DNA of 64,000 nt, from positions 62,001 to 126,000 of the forward strand of contig CANQRG010000007.1 in the NCBI GenBank assembly GCA_947626165.1, read 5' to 3'. The DNA is from an uncultured Clostridia bacterium (GTDB lineage: Bacteria > Bacillota > Clostridia > Oscillospirales > Ruminococcaceae). Every line of letters starts with the position of its first letter. Within the stretch, counting starts at the first letter, position 1. The translations under genes were made by a program, and so were the position numbers. The notes under the pieces are model-generated. The model did not search any database. It worked only from the letters and a program-made list of their open reading frames with translations, and was not told where the DNA came from. Below are positions 8,060 through 18,889 of the stretch, piece by piece.

Positions 8060-8088
8060 TCTTGAAACAATCTAAAAATACCGCAAAA

Positions 8089-8126
8089 AACTCCTATGGT
8101 TGTTGCCATAGGAGTTCTATTATTTT
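8089..8126 (+). terminator. Terminator after gpr
   Basis: AACTCCTATGG (8089-8099) pairs perfectly with CCATAGGAGTT (8106-8116), followed by a T-rich run. Confidence 0.85.
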
Positions 8127-8196
8127 TTATTTCTATTATAAAAACTATTGAGCTTTTTATACATAATTTTGACACTTCATACAAAAACCTTATTAA

Positions 8197-8233
8197 ACAA
8201 ACAAAAGCTGTCAGCGCAATACCGACAGCTTTT
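8197..8233 (-). terminator. Terminator after gyrA
   Basis: AAAAGCTGTC (8203-8212) pairs with GACAGCTTTT (8224-8233), loop of 11; on the minus strand it is followed by TGTTTGTTT. Confidence 0.85.
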
Positions 8234-8240
8234 AATTTAT

Positions 8241-10874
8241 TTATTCATCATCGTTTTCAGCATTAACTGCTTCATTTTGTTCTGCGTCTTTAGCTTCCTG
8301 CTCCTGAGCCTTTAATTCCTCCTCACTGGGCTGTTCAACCTCAGTTATTTCAGCCGAATCATCATGCTCAGCACGGGTAAACGTAACAACGTGGGTATCT
8401 TCTTTTAGCTTCATAAGCCTTACTCCGGTCGCATATCTGCCCATTACTCTAATATCATTCGCACGAAGCCTTATAACAACGCCGTCGCTTGAGATCATAA
8501 TAATATCATCATCATCATCGACAACCTTAATACCGCATACATATCCCTTTTTATCAGAAACCTTGTAGTTAAGCATTCCGTAACCACCTCGGTTCTGAAT
8601 CCTATAACTATCCAGGCTGGAACGTCTTCCTAATCCCTTATCGGAAACCGTAAGAACAGTTGCGACCTCACGAACTCTCGCCATTGAAACAACATAGTCT
8701 CCTTCACGAAGCTTGATAGCACGAACACCGTGAGCCGTTCTCGACATCGGACGCATCTGACCCTCGTTTATCCTGATAGCCTTACCCTCATGCGTTGCGA
8801 CAATAACCTCGTTTGAGCCGTCTGTCATTCTAACGCCCATTATCTCGTCGCCGTCATCAATACCAATAGCAATAAGCCCGTTCTTTCTGACGTTTTTATA
8901 CTGCGATAATGCCGTACGTTTGATTTTGCCGTTTTTGGTTACCATTATAATGTACTTGCCCTCGTCAAAATCTTCGGTCTTTATCATCTGCGCAATATGC
9001 TCGCCCTCAGACAACGGCAGAATATTAATAATGTTCGTACCCCTCGAAGCCTTAGTACCCTCAGGTATTTCATAGCATTTAAGCTTATACATAATGCCCT
9101 TGTTAGTGATGAACAAAACATGGTCGTGAGTGGAGCAGATAAACATCTCGGAGACAAAATCGTCCTCTCTTTGCTTCATTCCTGTAACGCCCCGTCCGCC
9201 TCGATTCTGAGCCTTATATACCGAAACAGGCATTCTCTTTATATAACCATTGTTCGTAAGCGTAACAACATTGTCCTCAACAGGAATAAGATCCTCAATG
9301 TCAACCTCTCCGCTGACATTTTCAATCGTTGTTCGTCTTTCGTCGCCGAACTTGTTTTTTATCTCATTTACCTCGTCAAGAATAATCTGAAGAACTCTTT
9401 CGTGATTTGCGAGTATATCCTCATAATCGGCAATCTTTTCTTTAAGAGCGTTAAACTCGTCAACAATTTTCTGCCTCTCTAAGCCAGTGAGCTGTCCTAA
9501 ACGCATTTTTACGATTTCGTCTGCCTGAACCTCAGTCAGACCCTTAGTATGCTCGGTAAGCTCGGTATCTCCTAAAAGTATTGCCATATCCTCGTCTTTA
9601 AAACGCTCCAAGAGTCTCTGCTTGCCCTCTTGAATAGTTTTTGAAGACCGAAGAATGTTAATGACCTCGTCGATATTATCAATAGCCAGACAATAACCCT
9701 GCAAGATATGGGCTCTGTCCTTAGCTTTTTTCAAATCAAAACGCGTTCTGTTTTCAATAACCTCGACCTGAAAATCAAGATAATGCTCAAGCATCTGCTT
9801 AAGAGTAAGTATTTTCGGAACGCCGTCAACAAGCGCAAGCATAATTGCACCCACTGTGTCCTGAAGCTGAGTGTATGAAAACAGCTTATTCAAAACGACC
9901 TGCGGAATTGCGTCTTTTTTAAGCTCAACGACAATTCTCATACCATTTCTGTCCGATTCGTCTCGCAAATCGTGAATACCGTCAATTCTCTTGTCCTTAA
10001 CAAGATTGGCAATGCTCTCTAACAGCCTCGACTTGTTTACCATATAAGGTATCTCATGTACGAGAATACAGTTTCTTCCCTTTATTTCTTCTATTGAAGT
10101 CTTAGCTCTGAGGATAATTTTTCCCCTACCCGTTGCATAAGCGGCGCGGATTCCCGCCCTGCCCATGATTATTCCGCCTGTCGGGAAATCAGGTCCCTGA
10201 ATACAGCCCATAAGGTCGTCAAGGGTACAGTCCGGGTTTTCAACAAGAAGACTCAAAGCGTCAACGACTTCACTCAAATTATGAGGAGGTATGTTTGTCG
10301 CCATTCCGACAGCGATACCCGTTGAACCGTTTACTAAAAGCTGCGGAAAGCGGCTCGGCAAAACCTGCGGTTCTTTTAATCTGTCGTCATAGTTCGGCAT
10401 AAACGGTACGGTTTCCTTGTTTATGTCGGTAAGCATATGAACAGACATCTTTGCCATTTTTGCTTCGGTATAACGGTAAGCAGCAGGCGGATCGCCGTCT
10501 ACAGAACCGAAGTTTCCATGACCGTCAACCAACGGATAACGCAAAGAGAAATTTTGCGCCATACGCACAAGCGCGTCGTAGACAGACGCGTCTCCGTGTG
10601 GATGGTACCTACCTAAAACCGCTCCGACTGTATCGGCACATTTTCTGTAAGCCTTATCGGGAGTTATTCCGTTTTCGTGCAAGGTGTATAAAATTCTCCT
10701 GTGAACCGGCTTTAATCCGTCGCGGACATCAGGCAGTGCACGGGAAACAATAACCGCCATAGAATACTGAATAAACGAGCTTTTCATTTCCTTTTCAATA
10801 TCCCTGACGATCAGTTTATTATCGAAGTTACCGTTATCTATAAAAGCCTTATCTTGTGTTTCGCTCTCTGACAC
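8241..10874 (-). CDS. gyrA: DNA gyrase subunit A
   Basis: 877 residues. The winged-helix domain carries the catalytic tyrosine at residue 135 (AAYRYTE), which forms the covalent DNA link during strand passage; the C-terminal half is the six-bladed pinwheel that wraps DNA, with GyrA-box-like QNRGGRG repeats. A highly acidic tail of about 35 residues closes the protein. In the quinolone region the order is HGDASVYD, so the position equal to E. coli Ser83 is alanine. It is the last gene of the dnaA-to-gyrA block, separated from gyrB by one membrane protein gene. Confidence 0.98.
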   Translation of the reverse strand: MSESETQDKAFIDNGNFDNKLIVRDIEKEMKSSFIQYSMAVIVSRALPDVRDGLKPVHRRILYTLHENGITPDKAYRKCADTVGAVLGRYHPHGDASVYDALVRMAQNFSLRYPLVDGHGNFGSVDGDPPAAYRYTEAKMAKMSVHMLTDINKETVPFMPNYDDRLKEPQVLPSRFPQLLVNGSTGIAVGMATNIPPHNLSEVVDALSLLVENPDCTLDDLMGCIQGPDFPTGGIIMGRAGIRAAYATGRGKIILRAKTSIEEIKGRNCILVHEIPYMVNKSRLLESIANLVKDKRIDGIHDLRDESDRNGMRIVVELKKDAIPQVVLNKLFSYTQLQDTVGAIMLALVDGVPKILTLKQMLEHYLDFQVEVIENRTRFDLKKAKDRAHILQGYCLAIDNIDEVINILRSSKTIQEGKQRLLERFKDEDMAILLGDTELTEHTKGLTEVQADEIVKMRLGQLTGLERQKIVDEFNALKEKIADYEDILANHERVLQIILDEVNEIKNKFGDERRTTIENVSGEVDIEDLIPVEDNVVTLTNNGYIKRMPVSVYKAQNRGGRGVTGMKQREDDFVSEMFICSTHDHVLFITNKGIMYKLKCYEIPEGTKASRGTNIINILPLSEGEHIAQMIKTEDFDEGKYIIMVTKNGKIKRTALSQYKNVRKNGLIAIGIDDGDEIMGVRMTDGSNEVIVATHEGKAIRINEGQMRPMSRTAHGVRAIKLREGDYVVSMARVREVATVLTVSDKGLGRRSSLDSYRIQNRGGYGMLNYKVSDKKGYVCGIKVVDDDDDIIMISSDGVVIRLRANDIRVMGRYATGVRLMKLKEDTHVVTFTRAEHDDSAEITEVEQPSEEELKAQEQEAKDAEQNEAVNAENDDE

Positions 10875-10897
10875 AATATCACTCTCTTTTCATATTT

Positions 10898-11587
10898 TTA
10901 TCCGTTTGTTTTTATTTCCTCTTTTTCAAAATCATCGCCCAGCTTTAAATCAAATACATATGAAAGCTGTTTTATTTCACTTTCAGTCATACATCTTTTT
11001 GGCAGAACGTAAATTGATTCTTTTTTCAAAAATATAACAAACATATTTTCTTTTTCCAAAACCGATAGTCCGGTATCGCTAAAATCAACTACTTTCGGCG
11101 GAATTTTAACAGGCTCTTCTCCTTCTTTTATAGCCTCGTCTATTTCCTCCTGAGGAATAACCGTTTCGATTGAGAATTTGTTTTCGTAAAGCTTAAAAAT
11201 ATACCTGTCGTCCTCAAGCGGCTTTAAAGACTGCATAAGCGTTTTTCTTATCTTTATCGGGTTGTACCAAACGATAAAAATTACCGCCAGACATACCACA
11301 AAACAAAGCCAAGAAGCAAAATTGTCCGGCGCATTTATTATTTGATAAATAAACAAAAGCGCCAAAATTCCAAAAGCAACTGTTTTTAATATGTTGGATT
11401 TTAAAATATACTTTTTCTGAAAAGTAATAAACGCCTCTTCTTCCTCGGTGTTTTTTATATTATAAGCTACCGAAAGATTTGGGTTTACCTCCTCAAACGA
11501 CTCATTAATTTCTTCAACCGTTTGCTTGCTCAGCTCATTAAGCTGTTTATCAAGCGTTGATTTTTCTGTGTTATTTTCTTTGCTCAT
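10898..11587 (-). CDS. Two-helix membrane protein, possibly YcxB-like, between gyrB and gyrA
   Basis: 229 residues, not confidently recognised. After an acidic N-terminal 60 residues come two hydrophobic segments (about 67-85 and 91-108, KTVAFGILALLFIYQII and SWLCFVVCLAVIFIVWY), then a soluble domain with VVDFSDTGLSVLEKENMFVIFLKK and SIYVLPKRCM. That last pattern, a beta-strand pair followed by a proline-lysine-arginine turn, is like the YcxB-like C-terminal domain (inference). It starts 96 bases after gyrB and stops 23 bases before gyrA, so it is probably co-transcribed with gyrase. No function can be assigned. Confidence 0.75.
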   Translation of the reverse strand: MSKENNTEKSTLDKQLNELSKQTVEEINESFEEVNPNLSVAYNIKNTEEEEAFITFQKKYILKSNILKTVAFGILALLFIYQIINAPDNFASWLCFVVCLAVIFIVWYNPIKIRKTLMQSLKPLEDDRYIFKLYENKFSIETVIPQEEIDEAIKEGEEPVKIPPKVVDFSDTGLSVLEKENMFVIFLKKESIYVLPKRCMTESEIKQLSYVFDLKLGDDFEKEEIKTNG

Positions 11588-11683
11588 ACTAAATTAATAC
11601 CCCTCAAGGAGTATTCCTCCCTCAAAATTTTTTACACGATTAAACATTCAACTGTTTAAAATTAAGATATTTTATCCTCCCTT

Positions 11684-13717
<2,034 letters not shown>

Positions 13718-13978
13718 TTAAATTTTATTATTTATAAACCGCTTTTTTAACGTAGCTGTTGATATCTGAGAAATATAAACTGTTTCGTTTAAATCTTCAT
13801 CTAAACAAACAATAAAGCTCTTAGGCATTTCATAAGAAACATTAACAATTCTTTTAGTTTTCTCCGCATTACCTAAAAACTCTTTTGTAAATTTTGATAT
13901 TGATGACTTTTCAATATCAAAAATTCCGATAAGGTTTTTAGTATTTATTAGAACGTCGTTGCCAAGATGCAAAAACAT
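13718..13978 (-). CDS. remB: Extracellular matrix regulator RemB (DUF370)
   Basis: 86 residues from the ATG at 13978; GAAAGGG lies a few bases upstream. The start MFLHLGNDVLI is the DUF370 signature, followed by IIGIFD-like strands and a charged C-terminal half. In B. subtilis the paralogue RemA is a DNA-binding regulator of biofilm matrix genes, and RemB (YaaB) sits exactly here between recF and gyrB. The position and start sequence make the assignment good; what it regulates in this organism is unknown. Confidence 0.9.
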   Translation of the reverse strand: MFLHLGNDVLINTKNLIGIFDIEKSSISKFTKEFLGNAEKTKRIVNVSYEMPKSFIVCLDEDLNETVYISQISTATLKKRFINNKI

Positions 13979-14004
13979 ATTTACCCTTTCTTTTTTCAAC
14001 AATC

Positions 14005-15129
14005 TTACTGCTTGTTGTTTATAATCTTACCGCTTTTTATATAAAAGGTCTTGCCCATGTTTTCTTGAAGTTTTATATCCTCACAGCAGGTAATAAAAAC
14101 CTGCATATCTGAAATTCTCGATAAGACAAAATCCTGCCGTTTAGCGTCAAGCTCTGACAAAACATCGTCAAGTAAAATAATTGGCGCCTCTTTTGTTTCT
14201 TCAAACAAAATATAAGCATGAGCTATTTTAAAAACCAGAGCAACCGATCTGCATTGTCCCTGAGAACCAAACTCACGGCAGTTAAGACCGTTTATAAATG
14301 ATATCAAATCATCTCTCTGAACTCCTATTGTTGTAAATCCGGCTTTTATGTCCTCATGTCTCGAATTTCTTAACTTTAATAAATATTCATCTGCCATTTC
14401 GCCTTTATAGTCACTTCTGTTTTCTAAATCTTCAAAAACTGTTGACTTATAAAAAACATCAAGATTTTCTTTTCCATGAGAAATTTCATTATAGAGCTTT
14501 TTTGCAAATATATTTAATTTTTTTGTATAAGCATATCTTATAACAGAAATATAAGAACCGAGCCTTGACATCTGTTCATCCCAAACGTCAAGTTCATCAG
14601 CCGATGATTTACCTATACCTATATTTTTTAAAAGAACATTTCTCTGGTTTAATATTTCGTCATATTGAAATAAAACTTTTCTGTAAGAATTCTTGATCTG
14701 TGAAGCACAAACGTCTATAAATTTTCTCCTGTTTTCAGGAAAACCCTTTGATATAAACAAATCCTCAGGCGTAAAAACAACGCAGCACAGCTTCCCAAAC
14801 AAATCAGACGAATTTTTAAGAGAAACACCGTTTAATTTAATATGTTTATCTTTTATATTTGGCTTTGCAAGTCTATATTCTATTTTTTGATTTCTAAAGT
14901 TGTTTTTAAAAGACACTTCAATTTTAAAACTTTGCTTATCTAAATTTATTAAGTCCTTGTCCTTTGAATTTCTAAAACTCCTCAAACCGCTGCAAAGCCA
15001 TATTGCTTCAATTAAATTTGTTTTTCCCTGAGCGTTGTCACCGCAAATTACATTTATTCGTTTATCAGCATCAATATTTATAGAAGATAAATTTTTAAAT
15101 CCATCAATTTTTAAATTAGAAATAAACAT
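14005..15129 (-). CDS. recF: DNA replication and repair protein RecF
   Basis: 374 residues. Walker A is GDNAQGKTN close to the N-terminus after LKIDGFKNL; the ABC-type signature region and Walker B (APIILLDDVLSELDAKRQ, continuing to a VFITC D-loop strand) are near the C-terminus, as in SMC-like ATPases. RecF helps RecO and RecR load RecA at gaps and stalled forks. It begins 3 bases after yaaA and lies 26 bases before the remB start, so dnaN-yaaA-recF-remB form one tight unit, matching the classical Firmicute origin order. Confidence 0.97.
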   Translation of the reverse strand: MFISNLKIDGFKNLSSINIDADKRINVICGDNAQGKTNLIEAIWLCSGLRSFRNSKDKDLINLDKQSFKIEVSFKNNFRNQKIEYRLAKPNIKDKHIKLNGVSLKNSSDLFGKLCCVVFTPEDLFISKGFPENRRKFIDVCASQIKNSYRKVLFQYDEILNQRNVLLKNIGIGKSSADELDVWDEQMSRLGSYISVIRYAYTKKLNIFAKKLYNEISHGKENLDVFYKSTVFEDLENRSDYKGEMADEYLLKLRNSRHEDIKAGFTTIGVQRDDLISFINGLNCREFGSQGQCRSVALVFKIAHAYILFEETKEAPIILLDDVLSELDAKRQDFVLSRISDMQVFITCCEDIKLQENMGKTFYIKSGKIINNKQ

Positions 15130-15132
15130 AAA

Positions 15133-15351
15133 TTAAATAATTTCAATCTCCACATTTAATTCTTCAATGGTGACAATATCTCCGATCCGTACTTTTTTAC
15201 CTCGCATAGTACAAACTTCACCGTTAAATTTAACAGCACCGTCTTTGATTATCTCTTTGGCAATACCGCCTGTTTCAACTATGCCGGAGTATTTTAAAAG
15301 TGAATCAAGTTTTATAAATTCCGTATTGATTTTAATTTTTTCCCTATCCAT
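15133..15351 (-). CDS. yaaA: S4-domain RNA-binding protein YaaA/RlbA type
   Basis: 72 residues, a stand-alone S4 RNA-binding fold: [31 protein letters not shown] and [12 protein letters not shown] follow the S4 pattern. In Firmicutes this small gene sits between dnaN and recF, as here (8 bases after dnaN, 3 before recF). B. subtilis YaaA has been linked to 50S ribosome maturation; its role here is inference from family and place. Confidence 0.93.
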   Translation of the reverse strand: MDREKIKINTEFIKLDSLLKYSGIVETGGIAKEIIKDGAVKFNGEVCTMRGKKVRIGDIVTIEELNVEIEII

Positions 15352-15359
15352 TTCAGCTG

Positions 15360-16466
15360 CTATTCGCCTTTCAGTCTGACAGGCAAAACTAAAAATGTAT
15401 AATTATCTGAATTTAACGGAACAATTTTCATAGGAAGATTTCCGCCATTCATTTGAAGTTTTACCTTATCGTCTGTAATTGTTTTTAGCGGATCAAGCAA
15501 AAACTTGCAGTTAAAACCGATTTCAATCATAGGTCCTGTTATATCAACGCTGATTTCATCGCTTATTTTTCCAATTGAAGTCGAACAAGAAAGATTTAAC
15601 TGCCCATTATCAAAAATACATCTTACCGGGCTTTTAACTCTCTCATTGATCAAAAGCGACGCTCTTTCCAAGCAGTTAATCATATCCTTTGTATTTACAA
15701 TGACCTCTGTATTGCAAGTTTTTGGAATAGAGCCTTTATAATTATGAAACTCGCCTTCAATAAGTCTTGAATAAACCAAATAGCCCGATATATCAAAAAT
15801 TATGTGTTTTTTAGAAATATAAATTATACAGTTTTCATCTTCTTCTTCGTTAAGAAGCTTTATAACCTCTCTCAAGGCATTTGAAGGTACTACAAATTTA
15901 TAATCATTTGCTATATTAATATTTTCAGTTCTTACAGCAAGTCTATATCCATCAAGAGAGACCATATTGAAAACTCCATCTTGGATTTCAAAAAGCTCTC
16001 CTTTTAAAATTGGCTTTGTGTCAACTACAGCTACTGCAAATATCGTCTGTTTTATCATATCTTTTAAAGTACCTTGAGAAATAGCAAACTTCTCTTCGCT
16101 GTCAGTCTCGGGAAGTTCAGGATACTCATCGGCAGTCATTGCACTTACTGTATATTCAGTTGCACCGCCTGAAATTTTAACTTGCATATTTGAATTTATT
16201 TCAATAAGAATATCATCAGTAGGCATTCTTTTAATAATATCAGAAAGCAATCTTGAATTTACAATAAATTCTCCTATATCCTCAGATTTAACGGAAATCT
16301 CTGTTCTAATACCTATTTCCAAATCATAACCTGTCAACTCTAAAATGTTATTTTGAAGTTTCATTTTTATTCCTTCTAACGCAGGAATAGAAGATTTATC
16401 CGAAGCTGCTTTTGAAACATTTATAACAGCTTCATACAAGCTTTGTTTATTACATATTAGTTTCAT
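15360..16466 (-). CDS. dnaN: DNA polymerase III beta sliding clamp
   Basis: 368 residues from the ATG at 16466, chosen for the AGGAGAAATT site; the open frame runs 31 codons further but into the AT-rich origin DNA. The start [14 protein letters not shown] and the three repeated clamp domains, ending in [12 protein letters not shown], are typical. It forms the dimeric ring that tethers polymerase III to DNA. The upstream 405 bases towards dnaA carry the candidate unwinding element, so dnaN expression and origin opening are physically linked, as in B. subtilis. Confidence 0.97.
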   Translation of the reverse strand: MKLICNKQSLYEAVINVSKAASDKSSIPALEGIKMKLQNNILELTGYDLEIGIRTEISVKSEDIGEFIVNSRLLSDIIKRMPTDDILIEINSNMQVKISGGATEYTVSAMTADEYPELPETDSEEKFAISQGTLKDMIKQTIFAVAVVDTKPILKGELFEIQDGVFNMVSLDGYRLAVRTENINIANDYKFVVPSNALREVIKLLNEEEDENCIIYISKKHIIFDISGYLVYSRLIEGEFHNYKGSIPKTCNTEVIVNTKDMINCLERASLLINERVKSPVRCIFDNGQLNLSCSTSIGKISDEISVDITGPMIEIGFNCKFLLDPLKTITDDKVKLQMNGGNLPMKIVPLNSDNYTFLVLPVRLKGE

Positions 16467-16871
16467 AATAAATTTCTCCTTAAAAAATAAATAATATAAA
16501 AAATAAATATAGTAGTAGTAGTAGAGGTTGTTTAAAACTATAAAAACTGTCTCAAACACCGTCTGCTGCTTACTTTATTTATAAACAAGCTTTCAATCAA
16601 AATATAATCGTTTAAACACACGTTAATTTTAATCAACATTTATAAACTTCTTTCAACAGTTAAAAACGAAAAACTCGTGTAATTTATATTGAAAATTTAA
16701 AATTAAATTGAAATTTAAAAAATCAAAATTTAAAAAGTTGATTTGATTTATGTTATTATATTTAAAAATAAAAAATAATTGGCTTCTTTAGTAATTAAAA
16801 TCAATAATTTTAATAAAATCTAATTGTTAAAAATAAAGTTGAAAATAAAAACATTTAAATAAGTATATCGT
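16467..16871. other. oriC: dnaN-dnaA intergenic region, candidate oriC unwinding site
   Basis: 405 AT-rich bases. Going from dnaA to dnaN they hold a loosely repetitive AT-rich stretch, a short CCT, a five-fold CTA/TAG triplet array (16510-16524), a very AT-rich run (16468-16509) and then the dnaN ribosome site. That is the order of the B. subtilis unwinding element (boxes, GC step, DnaA-trios, AT-rich DNA). No exact TTATCCACA is present. Partial candidates are TTATAAACA (16579-16587), TTAAACACA (16612-16620) and TAATCAACA (16630-16638). TTTATAAAC occurs twice (16578-16586, 16639-16647). Confidence 0.7.
16510..16524 (+). repeat. (TAG)5 array, DnaA-trio candidate
   Basis: Five perfect TAG triplets on the plus strand. 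Read 3' to 5' on that strand they give GAT triplets leading away from dnaA towards AT-rich DNA, the polarity of the DnaA-trio motif in B. subtilis. Confidence 0.7.
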
Positions 16872-18233
16872 TTATAATTCTTTTAAATTTTTAATAATAT
16901 CATTTACTGTTTCTTTTAAGTCAGAATTTGTATCAAGCATTTTCTTTACGTCTTTGTAGTTAATTGTCATAGTAGAGTGATCTCTTTTAAGTTCGTCTCC
17001 GATTTCTGTATAGCTTAAACCTTTGACTTCTCTAATAACATAGATAGAAATTTTTCTTGCTAATGAAATAGGAGCGTTTCTGCTTGGTGAACGAATATCG
17101 TCAGGCGTAACATTAAATGCCGTTGAAACGTCAGCTAAAATTCTGTCAACAGTAATATCGGCAGGCTGGTTTTCAATGAGATTTTCTCTTATGACCTTCT
17201 GTGCCATTGCTATTGAAGGCTTTTCATTTGAAAACATTGTAAGAGCTGTTATTTTATTTACCGCACCTTCCAGCTGTCTGATGTTAGTTTTTATTTTTTC
17301 TGCTATAACCCTCGAAACAGGATCGGGAATCTCAATATTTAAAAGCTCAGCTTTTCTTTTTATGATCGCCATTCTTGTTTCAAAATCAGGCGGCTGGATA
17401 TCTGCCTGTACTCCCCTTACAAATCTGCTTTTTATTCTGTCTTCCAACTTTGAGATTTTAGTAGGCGAAATATCTGATGTAAGTACAATTTGTTTTCCGT
17501 GATTATAAAGCTCGTTAAAAGTATGGAAAAATTCCTCTTGGGTCTGTTCTTTTTTAGAGAGAAACTGAATATCATCCATTAATAGAAAATCAACGTTTCT
17601 GTATTTTTGATGGAAAGACTCGGTATCCCTGTTTGTGATAGAAGTTATAAGCTCGTTTGCAAAGGTTTCACAGGTAACATACATAACATTTTTTTCGGGG
17701 TTTTTTCTTTTAACTTCGTGTTCTATGGCTTTAAGCAAGTGAGTTTTTCCAAGACCCGAATCGCCGTAGATAAATAAAGGGTTGAATACGGCTTTATTAC
17801 CTATGTTTCCTGAATCATTTAATCCTGCAACAGCAGTACAAAACGCATAAGCAAGCTCGTTAGATTTACCTTTGATAAAATTATCAAAGGTAAGGTCGTA
17901 AAGACCGTCGTTTAAAGAGCGTTCTAAATGCTTTTCGTTTTCTATAACGTAGTTAAATTGTCTGCTGTCGTCTAGATCCTCCGTTTTGTTTGAAATGCTT
18001 ACCTCGACTTCAATGCCCAACACTTCAAAAAAAGATTTTTTTATCAAATCATAGTAAAAGTCCATAACGGTTTGCTTTGCAAATTCACTTTGAGCGATTA
18101 TATATGCAGTTTTATTTTCAAGCCTGTCTGCCTCAAGAGGTTTGATCCATTTATCAAAGCCTATTTGGCTGACATTTGGATCGGCAAGACAGTGTTTTTT
18201 AACATCTTCAAAAACATCCGAAAAGGAATCCAC
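16872..18233 (-). CDS. dnaA: Chromosomal replication initiator DnaA
   Basis: 453 residues from a GTG at 18233 with AGGAGG upstream. Domain I helps helicase loading; the AAA+ domain III has Walker A GDSGLGKTH and Walker B LLMDDIQF; the C-terminal domain IV contacts DnaA boxes. In domain IV the usual EIG...GGRDHTTV signature appears as EIGDELKRDHSTM: one residue shorter between EIG and RDH, with the Thr after DH replaced by Ser and the Val by Met. This variant coincides with the lack of consensus boxes in the flanking DNA. Family assignment is certain; altered box specificity is inference. Confidence 0.98.
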   Translation of the reverse strand: MDSFSDVFEDVKKHCLADPNVSQIGFDKWIKPLEADRLENKTAYIIAQSEFAKQTVMDFYYDLIKKSFFEVLGIEVEVSISNKTEDLDDSRQFNYVIENEKHLERSLNDGLYDLTFDNFIKGKSNELAYAFCTAVAGLNDSGNIGNKAVFNPLFIYGDSGLGKTHLLKAIEHEVKRKNPEKNVMYVTCETFANELITSITNRDTESFHQKYRNVDFLLMDDIQFLSKKEQTQEEFFHTFNELYNHGKQIVLTSDISPTKISKLEDRIKSRFVRGVQADIQPPDFETRMAIIKRKAELLNIEIPDPVSRVIAEKIKTNIRQLEGAVNKITALTMFSNEKPSIAMAQKVIRENLIENQPADITVDRILADVSTAFNVTPDDIRSPSRNAPISLARKISIYVIREVKGLSYTEIGDELKRDHSTMTINYKDVKKMLDTNSDLKETVNDIIKNLKEL

Positions 18234-18651
18234 TTATAAAACCTCCTCTTTTTATTATTTCAAGGGCTAAAAACCCATTTAAAAATATTAAAGTAATTAT
18301 AGCATATTTTTTATAAAAATACAAGCAAATTCTTCAGAATTTTTTAATATTACACATATATTATAATAGTATACATATTTAAGAGAGTAAAAATATTAAC
18401 TTTATGCTGAAAAATAAATTTGTTTGTTTTTATGAGGTATATTTACTATAAAAAATAGTGTTTGTAATTTTAGTAAATACTACATATTGTGGTTTTAAAT
18501 TTTTTATGAGAATTAATTGTAAAAATATCTTAAACGACTTGACAAGCTAATGGCATTTGTAATATAATATTAATTCGAAAGGCTTAATTTTAAATATTTC
18601 AACAGAGTTGTTATATATAATTAATAGCTCGCAGAAGGGAGGATGTAAGGA
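18234..18651. promoter_or_regulatory. dnaA-rpmH divergent intergenic region with both promoters
   Basis: 418 very AT-rich bases. For dnaA on the minus strand, TTGTAT (18319-18324) and a perfect TATAAT (18296-18301) are 17 bases apart, with a small GGG/CCC hairpin in the leader (18264-18276). For rpmH on the plus strand, TTGACA (18539-18544) and TATAAT (18563-18568) are 18 bases apart. I see no exact DnaA box here either, nor any open reading frame. Confidence 0.7.
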
Positions 18652-18785
18652 TGAAAAGAACATTTCAGCCAAAAAAGAGACATGCTCAAAAAGAACATGG
18701 CTTTAGAAAAAGAATGTCTACAAGAAACGGACGTAAAATTCTATCTCGCAGAAGACAAAAGGGCAGAAAGAAAATAAGCTACTAA
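18652..18785 (+). CDS. rpmH: 50S ribosomal protein L34, apparently one base short near codon 3
   Basis: The L34 sequence is plain in one frame ([19 protein letters not shown], then [22 protein letters not shown] and stop at 18783-18785), but the only fitting start, ATG at 18652 with AAGGGAGG upstream, is in a different frame. The start reads ATGAAAAGACATTT where L34 needs ATGAAAAGAACATTT, so one A is missing; total length is 134 instead of 135 bases. Read literally, the ATG frame gives an unrelated short peptide. L34 is a small RNA-binding protein of the large subunit and is found just here, between dnaA and rnpA. A sequence error is most likely; a real frameshift cannot be excluded. Confidence 0.85.
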
Positions 18786-18791
18786 TTCGTT

Positions 18792-18846
18792 GACCACTGA
18801 TACTACTAATTTGAATTAGCCTAGTATTAAAGTGGTCTTTTGTTTT
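18792..18846 (+). terminator. Long hairpin terminator between rpmH and rnpA
   Basis: GACCACT pairs with AGTGGTC, ATACTA with TAGTAT and CTAATT with AATTAG, giving one tall interrupted stem followed by TTTTGTTTTT. It may attenuate read-through from rpmH into rnpA. Confidence 0.75.
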
Positions 18847-18889
18847 TAGTTTTAATTGCTTTCAAAGAGTATTTTATCTGAGGTTATTT

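Noticed and set aside
8997..9482. 161-codon open frame on the plus strand
   Set aside because: Opposite gyrA, no ribosome site, composition of a shadow frame.
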